DNA of 43,683 nt from assembly GCA_965659945.1 (NCBI GenBank), contig CBFHYJ010000009.1, positions 1-43,683 of the forward strand, given 5' to 3'. Of the stretch, positions 8,172-16,491 are shown piece by piece. Within the stretch, counting starts at the first letter, position 1; each line of letters opens with the position of its first letter. This DNA is from VMDJ01 sp965659945 (lineage in GTDB: Bacteria; Pseudomonadota; Gammaproteobacteria; Chromatiales; Chromatiaceae). Made by a program: the position numbers and the translations under genes. The notes under the pieces were generated by a model that did no database searches, was not told where the DNA came from, and saw only the letters and a program-made list of their open reading frames with translations.

Positions 8172-9575
8172 ATGACACTTTCACATGATGTACAAGCGAT
8201 CGCGTATCTGATCTCGGCAACTTTGTTTGTGTTGTCGCTGAAAGGTCTAACGCATCCTTCAACAGCGCGCCGTGGTAACACACTTGGTATGGCGGGTATG
8301 GCGATTGCGATTGTGGCAACGCTACTTGGTGCTGAAATTCAATCGTATGGTTTTATCTTGGCGGGTTTGGTCGCTGGTGGTTTGATTGGTGCGGTGCTGG
8401 CAGCGCGCGTGCAGATGACTGCGATGCCGCAGTTGGTAGCTGCACTACATAGCTTTGTTGGTATGGCAGCGGTGTTGGTTGCTGTGGGCACCTTCTTAAA
8501 TCGCCAAGCCGAAGGCACGCTCAATGCGGTGCTGATGGGTGAGTTATCTGCCGGTATTGTGATCGGTGCGATTACCTTTACTGGCTCTGTGATTGCGTTC
8601 GGTAAGTTGCAAGGTTTGATCTCAGGTGCGCCTGTGCGTTTTGCAGGTCAGCATGCATTGAATGCAATGATTGCAATTGTGACCATTGGTTTTGCCGTTC
8701 ACTTTGCGATGACGGGTTCTGAGTTCTCGTTAATCGCGATGACTTTGTTAGCCTTCTTGCTTGGCTTAACCTTGATCATCCCAATCGGCGGTGCTGACAT
8801 GCCGGTTATCGTCTCGATGCTGAACAGTTACTCAGGTTGGGCAGCAGCGGCGACGGGCTTCACCTTGCATAACAACCTACTGATTATCGTTGGTGCGTTA
8901 GTTGGTTTCTCTGGTGCGATCCTGTCTTACATTATGTGTAAAGCGATGAACCGCTCAATCCTTAACGTCATCTTTGGCGGCTTTGGTAGTGAGTCAGGTG
9001 GTGGTGAAGAGAGTGCAGGTGCTGCAGCAGCTGAGAAGGGCGTTAAGTCAGCTTCAGTTGAGGATGCGGTTTACTGGATGGAAGATGCCAATCGCGTGAT
9101 TATCGTGCCTGGTTACGGTATGGCAGTTGCGCAAGCGCAGCACGCATTGAAAGAGATGATGGAGCTGCTCGAGGCGCGCGACGTTGAAGTGAAGTTTGCA
9201 GTGCATCCAGTAGCAGGTCGTATGCCGGGCCACATGAATGTGCTCTTGGCGGAAGCTGATATTCCTTACGATCATGTACTTGAGATGGATGAGATCAATC
9301 CTGAATTTGCATCAACTGATGTAGTGTTGGTTGTGGGTGCGAATGACGTTGTTAACCCAGCGGCACGTACCGACCAGTCGAGCCCAATTTACGGTATGCC
9401 GATTTTGGATGCAGGTAAGGCAAAGAATATTTATTTCTTGAAACGTTCAATGAAGCCAGGTTATTCGGGTGTCGATAATCTGTTGTTCTACCAAGACAAC
9501 TGCTCATTGGTCTTTGGTGACGCAAAAGATACGATTGAAGGTATGGTGACCTCGCTGAAAGGTGGCGGTCATTAA
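8172..9575 (+). CDS. pntB: NAD(P) transhydrogenase beta subunit
   Basis: Inner-membrane beta subunit of the proton-translocating transhydrogenase. The first 260 or so residues hold about eight or nine transmembrane helices that form most of the proton channel (QAIAYLISATLFVLSLKGLTHPSTARRGN start). The C-terminal domain III binds NADP(H): PGYGMAVAQAQHAL at about residues 313-326, VHPVAGRMPGHMNVLLAEA and VVLVVGANDVVNPAA are the family signatures. Length 467 residues is typical. It is the last gene of pntAA-pntAB-pntB and is followed by a strong terminator. Confidence 0.97.
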   Translation: MTLSHDVQAIAYLISATLFVLSLKGLTHPSTARRGNTLGMAGMAIAIVATLLGAEIQSYGFILAGLVAGGLIGAVLAARVQMTAMPQLVAALHSFVGMAAVLVAVGTFLNRQAEGTLNAVLMGELSAGIVIGAITFTGSVIAFGKLQGLISGAPVRFAGQHALNAMIAIVTIGFAVHFAMTGSEFSLIAMTLLAFLLGLTLIIPIGGADMPVIVSMLNSYSGWAAAATGFTLHNNLLIIVGALVGFSGAILSYIMCKAMNRSILNVIFGGFGSESGGGEESAGAAAAEKGVKSASVEDAVYWMEDANRVIIVPGYGMAVAQAQHALKEMMELLEARDVEVKFAVHPVAGRMPGHMNVLLAEADIPYDHVLEMDEINPEFASTDVVLVVGANDVVNPAARTDQSSPIYGMPILDAGKAKNIYFLKRSMKPGYSGVDNLLFYQDNCSLVFGDAKDTIEGMVTSLKGGGH

Positions 9576-9592
9576 TCAGACCTAACGGATCG

Positions 9593-9617
9593 AAGGCCTG
9601 CATTGCAGGCCTTTTTT
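9593..9617 (+). terminator. Rho-independent terminator after pntB
   Basis: AAGGCCTGC (9593-9601) pairs with GCAGGCCTT (9605-9613) over a three-base ATT loop, with T residues continuing to 9617. Its T-run ends only 9 bases before the hrpA start codon. Confidence 0.92.
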
Positions 9618-9626
9618 AATTGAACT

Positions 9627-12600
9627 ATGACTCAGCCGGATAACGACTACTCAGATTGCTTGTTGAAAGATCGCCATCTTTTACAACGTTGGGCAAAGAC
9701 GTTGGAAAAAGGCGAGTGTGATGCTGAGTTACAGCAGAAATATACCGAGCGCTTAGCTCAATCACGCGCAGCCGTTGTTGCGCGTGAATCATCAGTGGTG
9801 CAGGTGACATTCCCTGCGGGCTTGCCAGTGAGTGAGCGTGTTAAAGAGATCAAAAAGCTGATCGCTGAGAATCAGGTGATCGTGCTGTGTGGTGAAACCG
9901 GTTCTGGTAAATCAACACAGCTACCTAAGGTTTGCTTGAGCTTGGGTCGCGGTATTTTTGGCCGCATCGGTCATACCCAACCCCGTCGATTAGCGGCGCG
10001 CAGTTTGGCTTCACGTGTTGCTTCTGAGATTGAGCAAGAGGTGGGCTTAAGCGTTGGCTATAAGGTTCGCTTTGCCGATAAGGTGAGTGAGAGCACCCGG
10101 GTTAAGCTGCTGACCGACGGTATGCTGCTAGCTGAGATTCAACGCGACAAATACCTCAACGAATATGACACGCTGATCATTGATGAGGCGCATGAGCGTA
10201 GTCTGAATATCGATTTCTTGATGGGCTATCTCAAATCATTGCTACCTAAGCGACCTGATTTGAAGCTGATCATTACCTCGGCGACGATTGATCCGCAGAA
10301 GTTTTCAAAACACTTTAATGATGCACCGATCATTCAGGTTTCTGGCCGTACTTATCCGGTTGAGGTGCGTTACCGACCACCACCTGAAGATGGAGAGAAT
10401 GGTGGTATCGATCATCAGCAAGGTTTGATTGATGCGGTGAATGAATTATCGAGAGAAAGTCGTGGCGATATTTTGATTTTCTTTCCGGGTGAACGTGAGA
10501 TACGTGAAGCGCGTGAGTTACTGCGCAAGCAAAACTTAGGTGGTACCGAGTTATTACCTTTATACGCGCGCTTATCCCCGCAAGAGCAAGCGCGCATCTT
10601 TAAGCCTTCAGGTGCGCGACACATTGTGTTGGCAACTAATGTCGCTGAGACATCACTGACTGTGCCGGGTATACGTCATGTGATCGATACCGGTATTGCA
10701 CGGATTAGTCGTTACAGCGCCAAATCGAAGATTCAGCGGCTGCCCTTAGAGGCGGTCTCTAAGGCGAGTGCCGATCAGCGTAAAGGTCGCTGTGGTCGTG
10801 TGGCAGAAGGTGTGTGTATTCGTCTTTACAGTGAAGAAGATTTCACTTTGCGAGATCAGTTTACTGAGCCTGAGATTCAGCGAACTAATCTAGCCTCGGT
10901 CATCTTGCAGATGCAGGTGCTTGGTTTTGGCGATATCGAAGAGTTTCCGTTCGTTGATCCGCCGGATAGTCGAATGATCAAAGATGGCTACCGTCTGCTA
11001 CATGAGTTAGGTGCTGTGGATGCGACACGGCGGGTGACGAATCTTGGCCGTAAGTTGGCGCGTTTGCCGATTGATCCGAGGATTGGTCGGATGTTGCTTG
11101 AGTCTGCGCATACAGGTTGTCTAACCGAGTTGTTGATCATTGGTGCGGCGTTATCGATTCAAGATCCGCGTGAGCGTCCGTTTGATAAGCAGCAACAGGC
11201 AGATGAAGCGCATGCTTTATTTGCAGATGAAAAGTCTGACTTTATTGGCTTTGTGAATCTGTGGAACTTTCTTCAAGAACATCGCGAATTATTGACACGG
11301 CGAAAGTTTGAACGCTTGTGTCGTGAGCGGTTTATCTCGCCAATTCGAGTGCGTGAGTGGATGGACGTGCATTTTCAGCTGAAAGAGCAAATGCGGGAGC
11401 TCGGTTATAAGTTGAACGAAAAACGCGGTTCCTATGAAAGCATCCATCAAGCGGTGATTAGCGGCATGCTCAGTCACTTGGGTCAGCGAACGCAAGGTAA
11501 AGAGCGTGATTACCTTGGTGCGCGCAACACGCGTTTCCATATCTTCCCCGGATCATCGCAGTTCAGTGCACAACCTAAGTGGATTGTTGCCGCCGAGCTT
11601 GTTGAAACTACAAAGTTGTATGCGCGCAGTGTGGCTACAATTCTTCCAGAGTGGATTGAAAAGCTTGCCGGTCATTTGGTTAATCACAGTTACTTTGAGC
11701 CGCACTGGCAAGCTAAGCGAGGGCAGGTGGGTGCGTATGAGCGAATTACCCTGTATGGCCTGACCATCGTCCCGCGTCGTCGTATTAACTACGGCCCCAT
11801 CGATCCGGTTGTCTCGCATGATTTGTTTTTACGCTTTGGCTTAACCGAAGGTGATATGCAGACGCGTGCGCCTTTCTTCCGCCATAACCAAGAATTGATT
11901 GCTGATCTGCATCATGAAGAGGCAAAGCTTCGTCGGCGAGATGTCTTGGTAGACGAAGAGGCGATCTACCAGTACTACGCTAAACGCATACCTGAGACGA
12001 TTTATAGCGTTGCGCAATTAGAAAAATGGTTGCGCGAGCAAAAGAATAAAAAGCTGTTGCACATGCGTCGTGAAGATATCGTGCGACGTGATAGTGATCT
12101 GGATGAGGCGCAATTCCCAGACAGTTTGTTAGTCGGTAGTACGCATCTGCCGATGACCTATCACTTTGAACCAGGAAATGAGGCCGATGGCGTGACCCTG
12201 CATGTACCCATGCCATTACTTAATCAGCTAGATACCGGTCGTTTAGATTGGTTGGTGCCAGGTTTGATTGAAGATAAGGTGATTGCGTTGATTAAGGGTT
12301 TGCCTAAAGCGCTGCGCCGCCAATTTGTACCGGTGCCTGATTTTGCGCAGCAAGCCTTAGCGCGTATGCAGCCATCTTCAACACCTTTGCATCAAAGTTT
12401 GGCATTAGCGCTTAAGCAGATTACTTCGGTGCATATCCCAGAGGATCAATGGCAGCTTGAATCGATCGAGCCTTTCTTGCGTATGCGGATTAAGCTTCTC
12501 AGTGCGGATGGCATGGAGGTTGTGACCTATTCGCGTGATATTTCAACCTTACAGCGTGACTATGCTGATGAAGTGCAGGTGGAATCATCATCAAGCAAAA

Positions 12601-13505
12601 CTAATCTGGCGATCGAGCAAGACGATGTGCGTGATTGGGATTTTGGCGATCTACCCGAGTCTGTCGATGCGAATGTCGCAGGTGTAGATATGCGTTTGTA
12701 TCCAGCGGTAGTTGATCAGGGTGAATGTGCAGCGGTGCGCTGTTTAGATTCGCAAGCGCGTGCGGCATCGGCTCATCAGAAAGGTTTGCGGCGTATGTTG
12801 TTGATGCGTTTAGCGCCAACAGTGAAAGATTTACGTAAACGTGTAAAACAGCAGCAGGCGATGCTGCTGCAATATACAAAAGTACCTTCGCGTGCGGGCA
12901 GTAATGCAAAGCCGATTGCGTTGGATGAGCAATTGGTTGAGCGAATTGTTGATCTAGCATTTGATCTTGCGAATGTGGATGTGCGCACTCAAGCTGCCTT
13001 TGAGGTGTTATATGACTTGGGTCGCTCAAAGTTGCATGAGATTGCGGATCAAGTGATCACAACGATGACTCAAGTGCTTGCTAGTTACCATCAGCTACGC
13101 AAGTTGCTCGATAAGGTGACGCATATCAGTTTGCTCAGTTCAGTGAAGGATGTGCAGGCGCATATGGACCGACTGGTCTATCAAGGGTTTATTAGCGATG
13201 TGGCTGCTGAACCGCTAGCGCAATACGGACGTTATCTCAAAGCGATTGAGATGCGGGTCGAAAAGCTTCAGGCAGGTGGTCAGGCGCGTGATGCGCAAGG
13301 GATGCGCGAGAAGGCAGTGGTAGAAGAGAAATGGCTGCAACGCGATCAGCAGGCGCGAGAAAAGGGCTTGTTTGATGAGCGTCTTGATGAGATTCGTTGG
13401 CAGCTAGAAGAGCTAGCTATCTCCTTGTTTGCGCAAGAGGTGAAAACCTTATATCCCATCTCGGTAAAGCGTCTTGAAAAGCGTTGGAAAGAGTTAGGGC
13501 TCTAG
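9627..13505 (+). CDS. hrpA: ATP-dependent RNA helicase HrpA (DEAH box)
   Basis: Large cytoplasmic DEAH-box RNA helicase; in E. coli HrpA acts on stalled or collided ribosomes and in mRNA processing. The 1292 residues match the usual length of about 1300. Visible motifs: Walker A GETGSGKST at residues 89-97, DEAH at 186-189, ITSATID, the motif V region (VAETSLTVPGIRHVID) and motif VI DQRKGRCGRV. The helicase-associated and OB-like domains follow, and the long C-terminal half is the HrpA-specific DUF3418 region. The start ATG at 9627 matches the N-terminal arrangement of E. coli HrpA, but there is no Shine-Dalgarno sequence and a terminator lies just upstream. It appears to be a single-gene unit. 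Confidence 0.96.
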   Translation: MTQPDNDYSDCLLKDRHLLQRWAKTLEKGECDAELQQKYTERLAQSRAAVVARESSVVQVTFPAGLPVSERVKEIKKLIAENQVIVLCGETGSGKSTQLPKVCLSLGRGIFGRIGHTQPRRLAARSLASRVASEIEQEVGLSVGYKVRFADKVSESTRVKLLTDGMLLAEIQRDKYLNEYDTLIIDEAHERSLNIDFLMGYLKSLLPKRPDLKLIITSATIDPQKFSKHFNDAPIIQVSGRTYPVEVRYRPPPEDGENGGIDHQQGLIDAVNELSRESRGDILIFFPGEREIREARELLRKQNLGGTELLPLYARLSPQEQARIFKPSGARHIVLATNVAETSLTVPGIRHVIDTGIARISRYSAKSKIQRLPLEAVSKASADQRKGRCGRVAEGVCIRLYSEEDFTLRDQFTEPEIQRTNLASVILQMQVLGFGDIEEFPFVDPPDSRMIKDGYRLLHELGAVDATRRVTNLGRKLARLPIDPRIGRMLLESAHTGCLTELLIIGAALSIQDPRERPFDKQQQADEAHALFADEKSDFIGFVNLWNFLQEHRELLTRRKFERLCRERFISPIRVREWMDVHFQLKEQMRELGYKLNEKRGSYESIHQAVISGMLSHLGQRTQGKERDYLGARNTRFHIFPGSSQFSAQPKWIVAAELVETTKLYARSVATILPEWIEKLAGHLVNHSYFEPHWQAKRGQVGAYERITLYGLTIVPRRRINYGPIDPVVSHDLFLRFGLTEGDMQTRAPFFRHNQELIADLHHEEAKLRRRDVLVDEEAIYQYYAKRIPETIYSVAQLEKWLREQKNKKLLHMRREDIVRRDSDLDEAQFPDSLLVGSTHLPMTYHFEPGNEADGVTLHVPMPLLNQLDTGRLDWLVPGLIEDKVIALIKGLPKALRRQFVPVPDFAQQALARMQPSSTPLHQSLALALKQITSVHIPEDQWQLESIEPFLRMRIKLLSADGMEVVTYSRDISTLQRDYADEVQVESSSSKTNLAIEQDDVRDWDFGDLPESVDANVAGVDMRLYPAVVDQGECAAVRCLDSQARAASAHQKGLRRMLLMRLAPTVKDLRKRVKQQQAMLLQYTKVPSRAGSNAKPIALDEQLVERIVDLAFDLANVDVRTQAAFEVLYDLGRSKLHEIADQVITTMTQVLASYHQLRKLLDKVTHISLLSSVKDVQAHMDRLVYQGFISDVAAEPLAQYGRYLKAIEMRVEKLQAGGQARDAQGMREKAVVEEKWLQRDQQAREKGLFDERLDEIRWQLEELAISLFAQEVKTLYPISVKRLEKRWKELGL

Positions 13506-13519
13506 TCGTTTAGCTAGGG

Positions 13520-13525
13520 TAAAAT
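13520..13525 (+). promoter_or_regulatory. Candidate -10 element upstream of the ychJ-like gene
   Basis: TAAAAT follows GGG 15 bases after the hrpA stop and 35 bases before the next ATG. No matching -35 hexamer was seen, so support is weak. Confidence 0.3.
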
Positions 13526-13560
13526 CGATTTATTGTTAATCACACATTCAAGGAACACTC

Positions 13561-14049
13561 ATGGCGACATGTCACTGTGGATCAGGTAAACCTTATGCAA
13601 AATGCTGCGAGCCTTATATCAATGGTGAGCCAGCACCAACCGCTGAAGCTTTGATGCGTTCACGTTATAGCGCGTATGTCGTAGGCGCTGTGGATTACTT
13701 AGGTGAGACTTTGCATCCGGACCATCGCTCTGACTTTGATCGTAATGCGACCGCTAAATGGGCCTCAGAATCAGAGTGGAAGCAGCTGGATATCTTGGCG
13801 ACCGAAGGTGGCGAAGAAGGTGATGAGGAAGGCATCGTTGAGTTCCGTGCGATCTTCAGTGAGTCTGGCGGTGAAGATATGGCGCACACCGAACGCAGTC
13901 GCTTCGTCAAAGAGGGCGATCGTTGGTATTACGTAGATGGTTTGTTGCCAACGCCTGTGACTTATCGTCGCGAAGACGAAAAGATGGGTCGTAACGATCC
14001 ATGTCCTTGTGGTAGCGGCAAGAAATATAAGAAGTGCTGCGGCAAGTAA
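13561..14049 (+). CDS. YchJ-family SEC-C zinc-binding protein
   Basis: Protein of 162 residues with a SEC-C zinc motif at each end: CHCGSGKPYAKCC at residues 4-16 (Cys4, 6, 15, 16) and CPCGSGKKYKKCC at 148-160 (Cys148, 150, 159, 160). The middle (AEALMRSRYSAYVVGAVDYL ... ERSRFVKEGDRWYYVDG) is the NTF2-like core found in the E. coli YchJ family. The molecular role is unknown; the C-terminal SEC-C motif of SecA binds ribosomes and SecB, so protein or ribosome binding is a reasonable guess only. AAGGA at 13550-13554 supports the ATG. The last 16 bases overlap the following methyltransferase gene. Confidence 0.88.
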   Translation: MATCHCGSGKPYAKCCEPYINGEPAPTAEALMRSRYSAYVVGAVDYLGETLHPDHRSDFDRNATAKWASESEWKQLDILATEGGEEGDEEGIVEFRAIFSESGGEDMAHTERSRFVKEGDRWYYVDGLLPTPVTYRREDEKMGRNDPCPCGSGKKYKKCCGK

Positions 14050-14639
14050 ACAAACCTTATAGCGAGTCCTGCGTTCAAAATCGTGATCCGATCCTCTCGG
14101 TTCTGCGAGAGGTACTTGTTGATTGTCATCACGTGCTAGAGATTGGTAGTGGCACCGGTCAGCATGCGGTTTATTTTGCTGAAGCACTAGCACCCCTAAT
14201 TTGGCAGTGCAGTGATGTTGAAGAACATCATGCAGGTATCAATGCGTGGATTGATGACTACACGGGCGATAATTTACGTCGTCCGATTGCGCTAGACGTT
14301 ACACGCGATGCTTGGCCAAAATCTCACGTTGATGCCATCTATAGTGCGAATACTGCACACATCATGAGCGAGCCAGATGTTGAAGCTATGTTCGAAGGTG
14401 TAGGGCGTCTATTAACTGCTAATGCACCGTTCGTTTTATACGGACCATTTAACATTGATGGCCAATATACGGCTGAAAGTAATGAGCGCTTTGATCAGTA
14501 TCTTCGTGCGCAAGACCCCGAGATGGGTGTGCGCGATACGGCATGGTTAAAAAGCTTGGCTGATAAAGTTGGGCTCACACTTGAACGAATGGTCGATATG
14601 CCGGCCGATAACAAAACATTGATATGGCGAAAACTGTAG
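14034..14639 (+). CDS. DUF938-family SAM-dependent methyltransferase
   Basis: Probable class I methyltransferase of 201 residues. KPYSESCVQNRDPILSVL near the N-terminus and HVLEIGSGTGQHAVYFAEAL (motif I, SAM-binding glycine loop) are hallmarks of the DUF938 family; SDVEEHHAGINAW, NTAHIMSEPDVEAMF and FVLYGPFNIDGQYT complete the pattern. The substrate is not known. The start must be GTG at 14034, since the conserved KPYSES block starts only seven codons later and no other start lies between. This puts 16 bases inside the preceding gene. The 3' end overlaps the next gene by another 16 bases, so the three genes are likely translated in a coupled way. Confidence 0.85.
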   Translation: MLRQVNKPYSESCVQNRDPILSVLREVLVDCHHVLEIGSGTGQHAVYFAEALAPLIWQCSDVEEHHAGINAWIDDYTGDNLRRPIALDVTRDAWPKSHVDAIYSANTAHIMSEPDVEAMFEGVGRLLTANAPFVLYGPFNIDGQYTAESNERFDQYLRAQDPEMGVRDTAWLKSLADKVGLTLERMVDMPADNKTLIWRKL

Positions 14640-15121
14640 GTCAACGTATTAAGTCGTGGGGTATCACGCTGCTATTGGCAGTGGTGGTGTTCTCAGCGCT
14701 ATCGGCGTGGAAGTCGAAAGATATGTTGTTAGGTCCGGCACCCGTGTTAGCCGGTTATGACTTGCAAGGTCAGTTGATGACGCTTGAGCCTAAAGATGAG
14801 CCGACGCTGATTTATTTTTGGGCGACTTGGTGTCCGATCTGCGGTTTTACTATCTCAAGCATTGCAAGTATCGCTGAAGACTATCCCGTGATTACCGTGG
14901 CAACGACATCCGGTAGTGAAGAAGAGATTGCGACTTACCTTACGCAAAAGAACATTAGCCTGCCGGTAATGATGGATGACTCAGGTGATTTAGGTCGCCA
15001 CTGGGGTGTGACGGGCGTGCCCGCGATTTTTATCGTGGATTCAAAAGGGCAGATTATCCATCGCAGCTTGGGTTATGCCTCTGAGGTTGGTCTAAGAGTG
15101 CGCTTACTACTGGCTGATTAA
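14624..15121 (+). CDS. Membrane-anchored thioredoxin-like protein (TlpA/ScsD type)
   Basis: Periplasm-facing redox protein of 165 residues. One N-terminal membrane anchor (about residues 11-28, WGITLLLAVVVFSALSAW) is followed by a thioredoxin fold with FWATWCPICGFTISSI. The redox pair is Cys70-Pro-Ile-Cys73 and the cis-proline is Pro133 in GVTGVPAIFIVD. The CPIC active site and size are like ScsD/protein-disulfide oxidoreductases rather than CcmG, which usually has CPTC or CVPC and sits in cytochrome c clusters; no ccm genes are nearby. It overlaps the methyltransferase by 16 bases. It could reduce or oxidise periplasmic disulfides; direction and partner cannot be judged. Confidence 0.85.
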   Translation: MAKTVGQRIKSWGITLLLAVVVFSALSAWKSKDMLLGPAPVLAGYDLQGQLMTLEPKDEPTLIYFWATWCPICGFTISSIASIAEDYPVITVATTSGSEEEIATYLTQKNISLPVMMDDSGDLGRHWGVTGVPAIFIVDSKGQIIHRSLGYASEVGLRVRLLLAD

Positions 15122-15148
15122 TATTTTATTTACAAAATAATGGAATAA

Positions 15149-15158
15149 GCGTTAACGC
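15149..15158. repeat. 10-bp perfect palindrome upstream of the EF-hand hydrolase gene
   Basis: GCGTTAACGC is perfectly self-complementary and lies 22 bases before the ATG, ahead of the GGAGGG ribosome binding site. TTTACA at 15129-15134 resembles a -35 hexamer but no good -10 follows. It may be an operator; short palindromes also occur by chance. Confidence 0.3.
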
Positions 15159-15180
15159 GAACCTTCTTGGAGGGTTGGGG

Positions 15181-16155
15181 ATGCCATTTATTTTTTTACG
15201 CTTAATAACATTGCTCTGTTGTTTATGTATGAGCGCTAGTCTCCTTGCTCGAACCCCCGAGGGTGCTGTCAATAATCGAGATATGAACGATGATGGAATG
15301 GTCGATTTGTCAGAATGGGAAAAGAAGAAAAGTATCTTTAATAAGATTGACTCTAATAGCGATGGCTACCTTACGCCAGATGAGTTTGCAGCACATTGGA
15401 CTCGAAGAGGAATTCCTTTTGACAAGGATGGTGTACTACCCAACCCTTCGTTTGAATTCTTAGATACCGACCAATACATAAAGCACTCAGTTCAATATCC
15501 ACAGGGTGATGGCCCGTTTCCTGGTTTAATGTTGCTTCACAGTAGTGGAGGGTTTCTAAGCTCTCAGTTTTATGTAAAGCTTTATCTAGATGCAGGATAC
15601 GCGGTTTATTCTCCTGATTTTTTTCATCGACATGGAATAACTCACGAAAATCGTTTTTCAACATGGTCAACTTATCGTGAGCCTATTGAATATGAGTTAG
15701 CTCAACTAATTCAGGTTATGAAAGAGGATCCCAAAATTGATGGGGAGAATCTTTTTGCGATTGGGTTTTCCAATGGCGGTTATTGGGCTACGTACCTAGC
15801 AGGGACTTCCCAAGTCAATGCTGCTTCATCTCATTATGGTGTGTGGAGAATAGAGAAGGGTAGAAACGCAAGCTGTACAAGTTACCCAGCTTATTATCTT
15901 GGTCCTCAATCAAATCCTTTATTAGCTTTGCATCCTAAGCATGATTCGACTCAAGATATATATTGTGCGAAGTATGCTTGGAATGCGGCTAAGACAAGAG
16001 GATTTGAAAAGCTTACTTCGTACATTTATGAGCAAAAAGATGTAACGCATGCTTGGCATGCTGATGTGCCAAGCGAGAGTTACAAAAAGAATGACTGGGT
16101 TGTTAAGGATTCAACCGAAAGGACATTGGGATTCTTTGAAAAATTCAAAAAATAG
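15181..16155 (+). CDS. Secreted EF-hand / dienelactone hydrolase-like protein
   Basis: Probable exported serine hydrolase of 325 residues. A signal peptide covers about residues 1-23 (hydrophobic core then SLLA). Two canonical 12-residue EF-hand loops follow, DMNDDGMVDLSE (34-45) and DSNSDGYLTPDE (57-68), so calcium binding is likely. From about residue 90 an alpha/beta hydrolase of the dienelactone hydrolase kind appears: LMLLHSSGG, AGYAVYSPDFF, and nucleophile elbow GFSNGG with Ser197. Candidate triad partners are Asp255 (LHPKHDS) and His290 (VTHAWH). The start is ATG 15181, 6 bases after GGAGGG (15169-15174); the TTG at 15175 is too close to that site. The gene is clearly richer in A/T and in AGA/ATA-type codons than its neighbours, suggesting later acquisition. 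Substrate unknown. Confidence 0.82.
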   Translation: MPFIFLRLITLLCCLCMSASLLARTPEGAVNNRDMNDDGMVDLSEWEKKKSIFNKIDSNSDGYLTPDEFAAHWTRRGIPFDKDGVLPNPSFEFLDTDQYIKHSVQYPQGDGPFPGLMLLHSSGGFLSSQFYVKLYLDAGYAVYSPDFFHRHGITHENRFSTWSTYREPIEYELAQLIQVMKEDPKIDGENLFAIGFSNGGYWATYLAGTSQVNAASSHYGVWRIEKGRNASCTSYPAYYLGPQSNPLLALHPKHDSTQDIYCAKYAWNAAKTRGFEKLTSYIYEQKDVTHAWHADVPSESYKKNDWVVKDSTERTLGFFEKFKK

Positions 16156-16164
16156 CGCTGTTGT

Positions 16165-16401
16165 TTAATCTTCGCCAATGATGCGCTCTTCGCGAGGTGC
16201 GCTGAGGAGTTTTTCTGCTTCTGGCTGAGTCTTGGCGAAAATCAGGCGGCAGTCGTGGTTCATATTGGCACCGCCAATCTCAGCACGTTTGGTGCGAGCG
16301 AGCTCACGAGCTTCTTTGTAACTATCTAATTTATCAACATATTCCAATTTCTTGGTATTGTTGGCAGGGTTAACCGTGACGAAGTACACAAAATAAGGCA
16401 T
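16165..16401 (-). CDS. Small conserved protein of unknown function
   Basis: Cytoplasmic-looking 78-residue protein starting MPYFVYFVTVNPANNTKKLEY, with a short beta-rich N-terminus followed by an Arg/Lys/Glu-rich helix (YKEARELARTKRAEIG) and CRLIFAKTQPEAEKLLS. I recall proteins of this style and size scattered in proteobacteria but cannot attach a name. No signal peptide, membrane helix or metal motif. It is on the opposite strand between two forward genes; its stop lies 9 bases from the stop of the EF-hand hydrolase. Composition matches the core genes, supporting a real gene. Confidence 0.72.
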   Translation of the reverse strand: MPYFVYFVTVNPANNTKKLEYVDKLDSYKEARELARTKRAEIGGANMNHDCRLIFAKTQPEAEKLLSAPREERIIGED

Positions 16402-16459
16402 GGTTAGAACTCAATAATAAAAAACGCCGCAAGCCTATCATGAGGCCGGTTAAGCGAAA

Positions 16460-16475
16460 ACCACGTGTTAGTGGT
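16460..16475 (+). repeat. Small hairpin in front of the PsiE-like gene
   Basis: ACCAC (16460-16464) and GTGGT (16471-16475) flank a GTGTTA loop, 4 bases before the strong AGGGGGGA ribosome binding site. It is only a 5-bp stem; any regulatory role is speculative. Confidence 0.25.
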
Positions 16476-16491
16476 GCATAGGGGGGATGTC

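Noticed and set aside
9605..9631. Promoter TTGCAG-17-TATGAC for hrpA
   Set aside because: The hexamers are spaced well, but transcription would start inside the coding region after the only plausible start codon.
12601..13029. Reverse ORF of 142 residues inside hrpA
   Set aside because: A shadow of the hrpA frame: His/Pro-rich, no ribosome site, no recognisable domain.
15371..15670. Reverse ORF of 99 residues inside the EF-hand hydrolase
   Set aside because: The forward frame has signal peptide, EF-hands and a hydrolase fold; the reverse one has no supporting feature.
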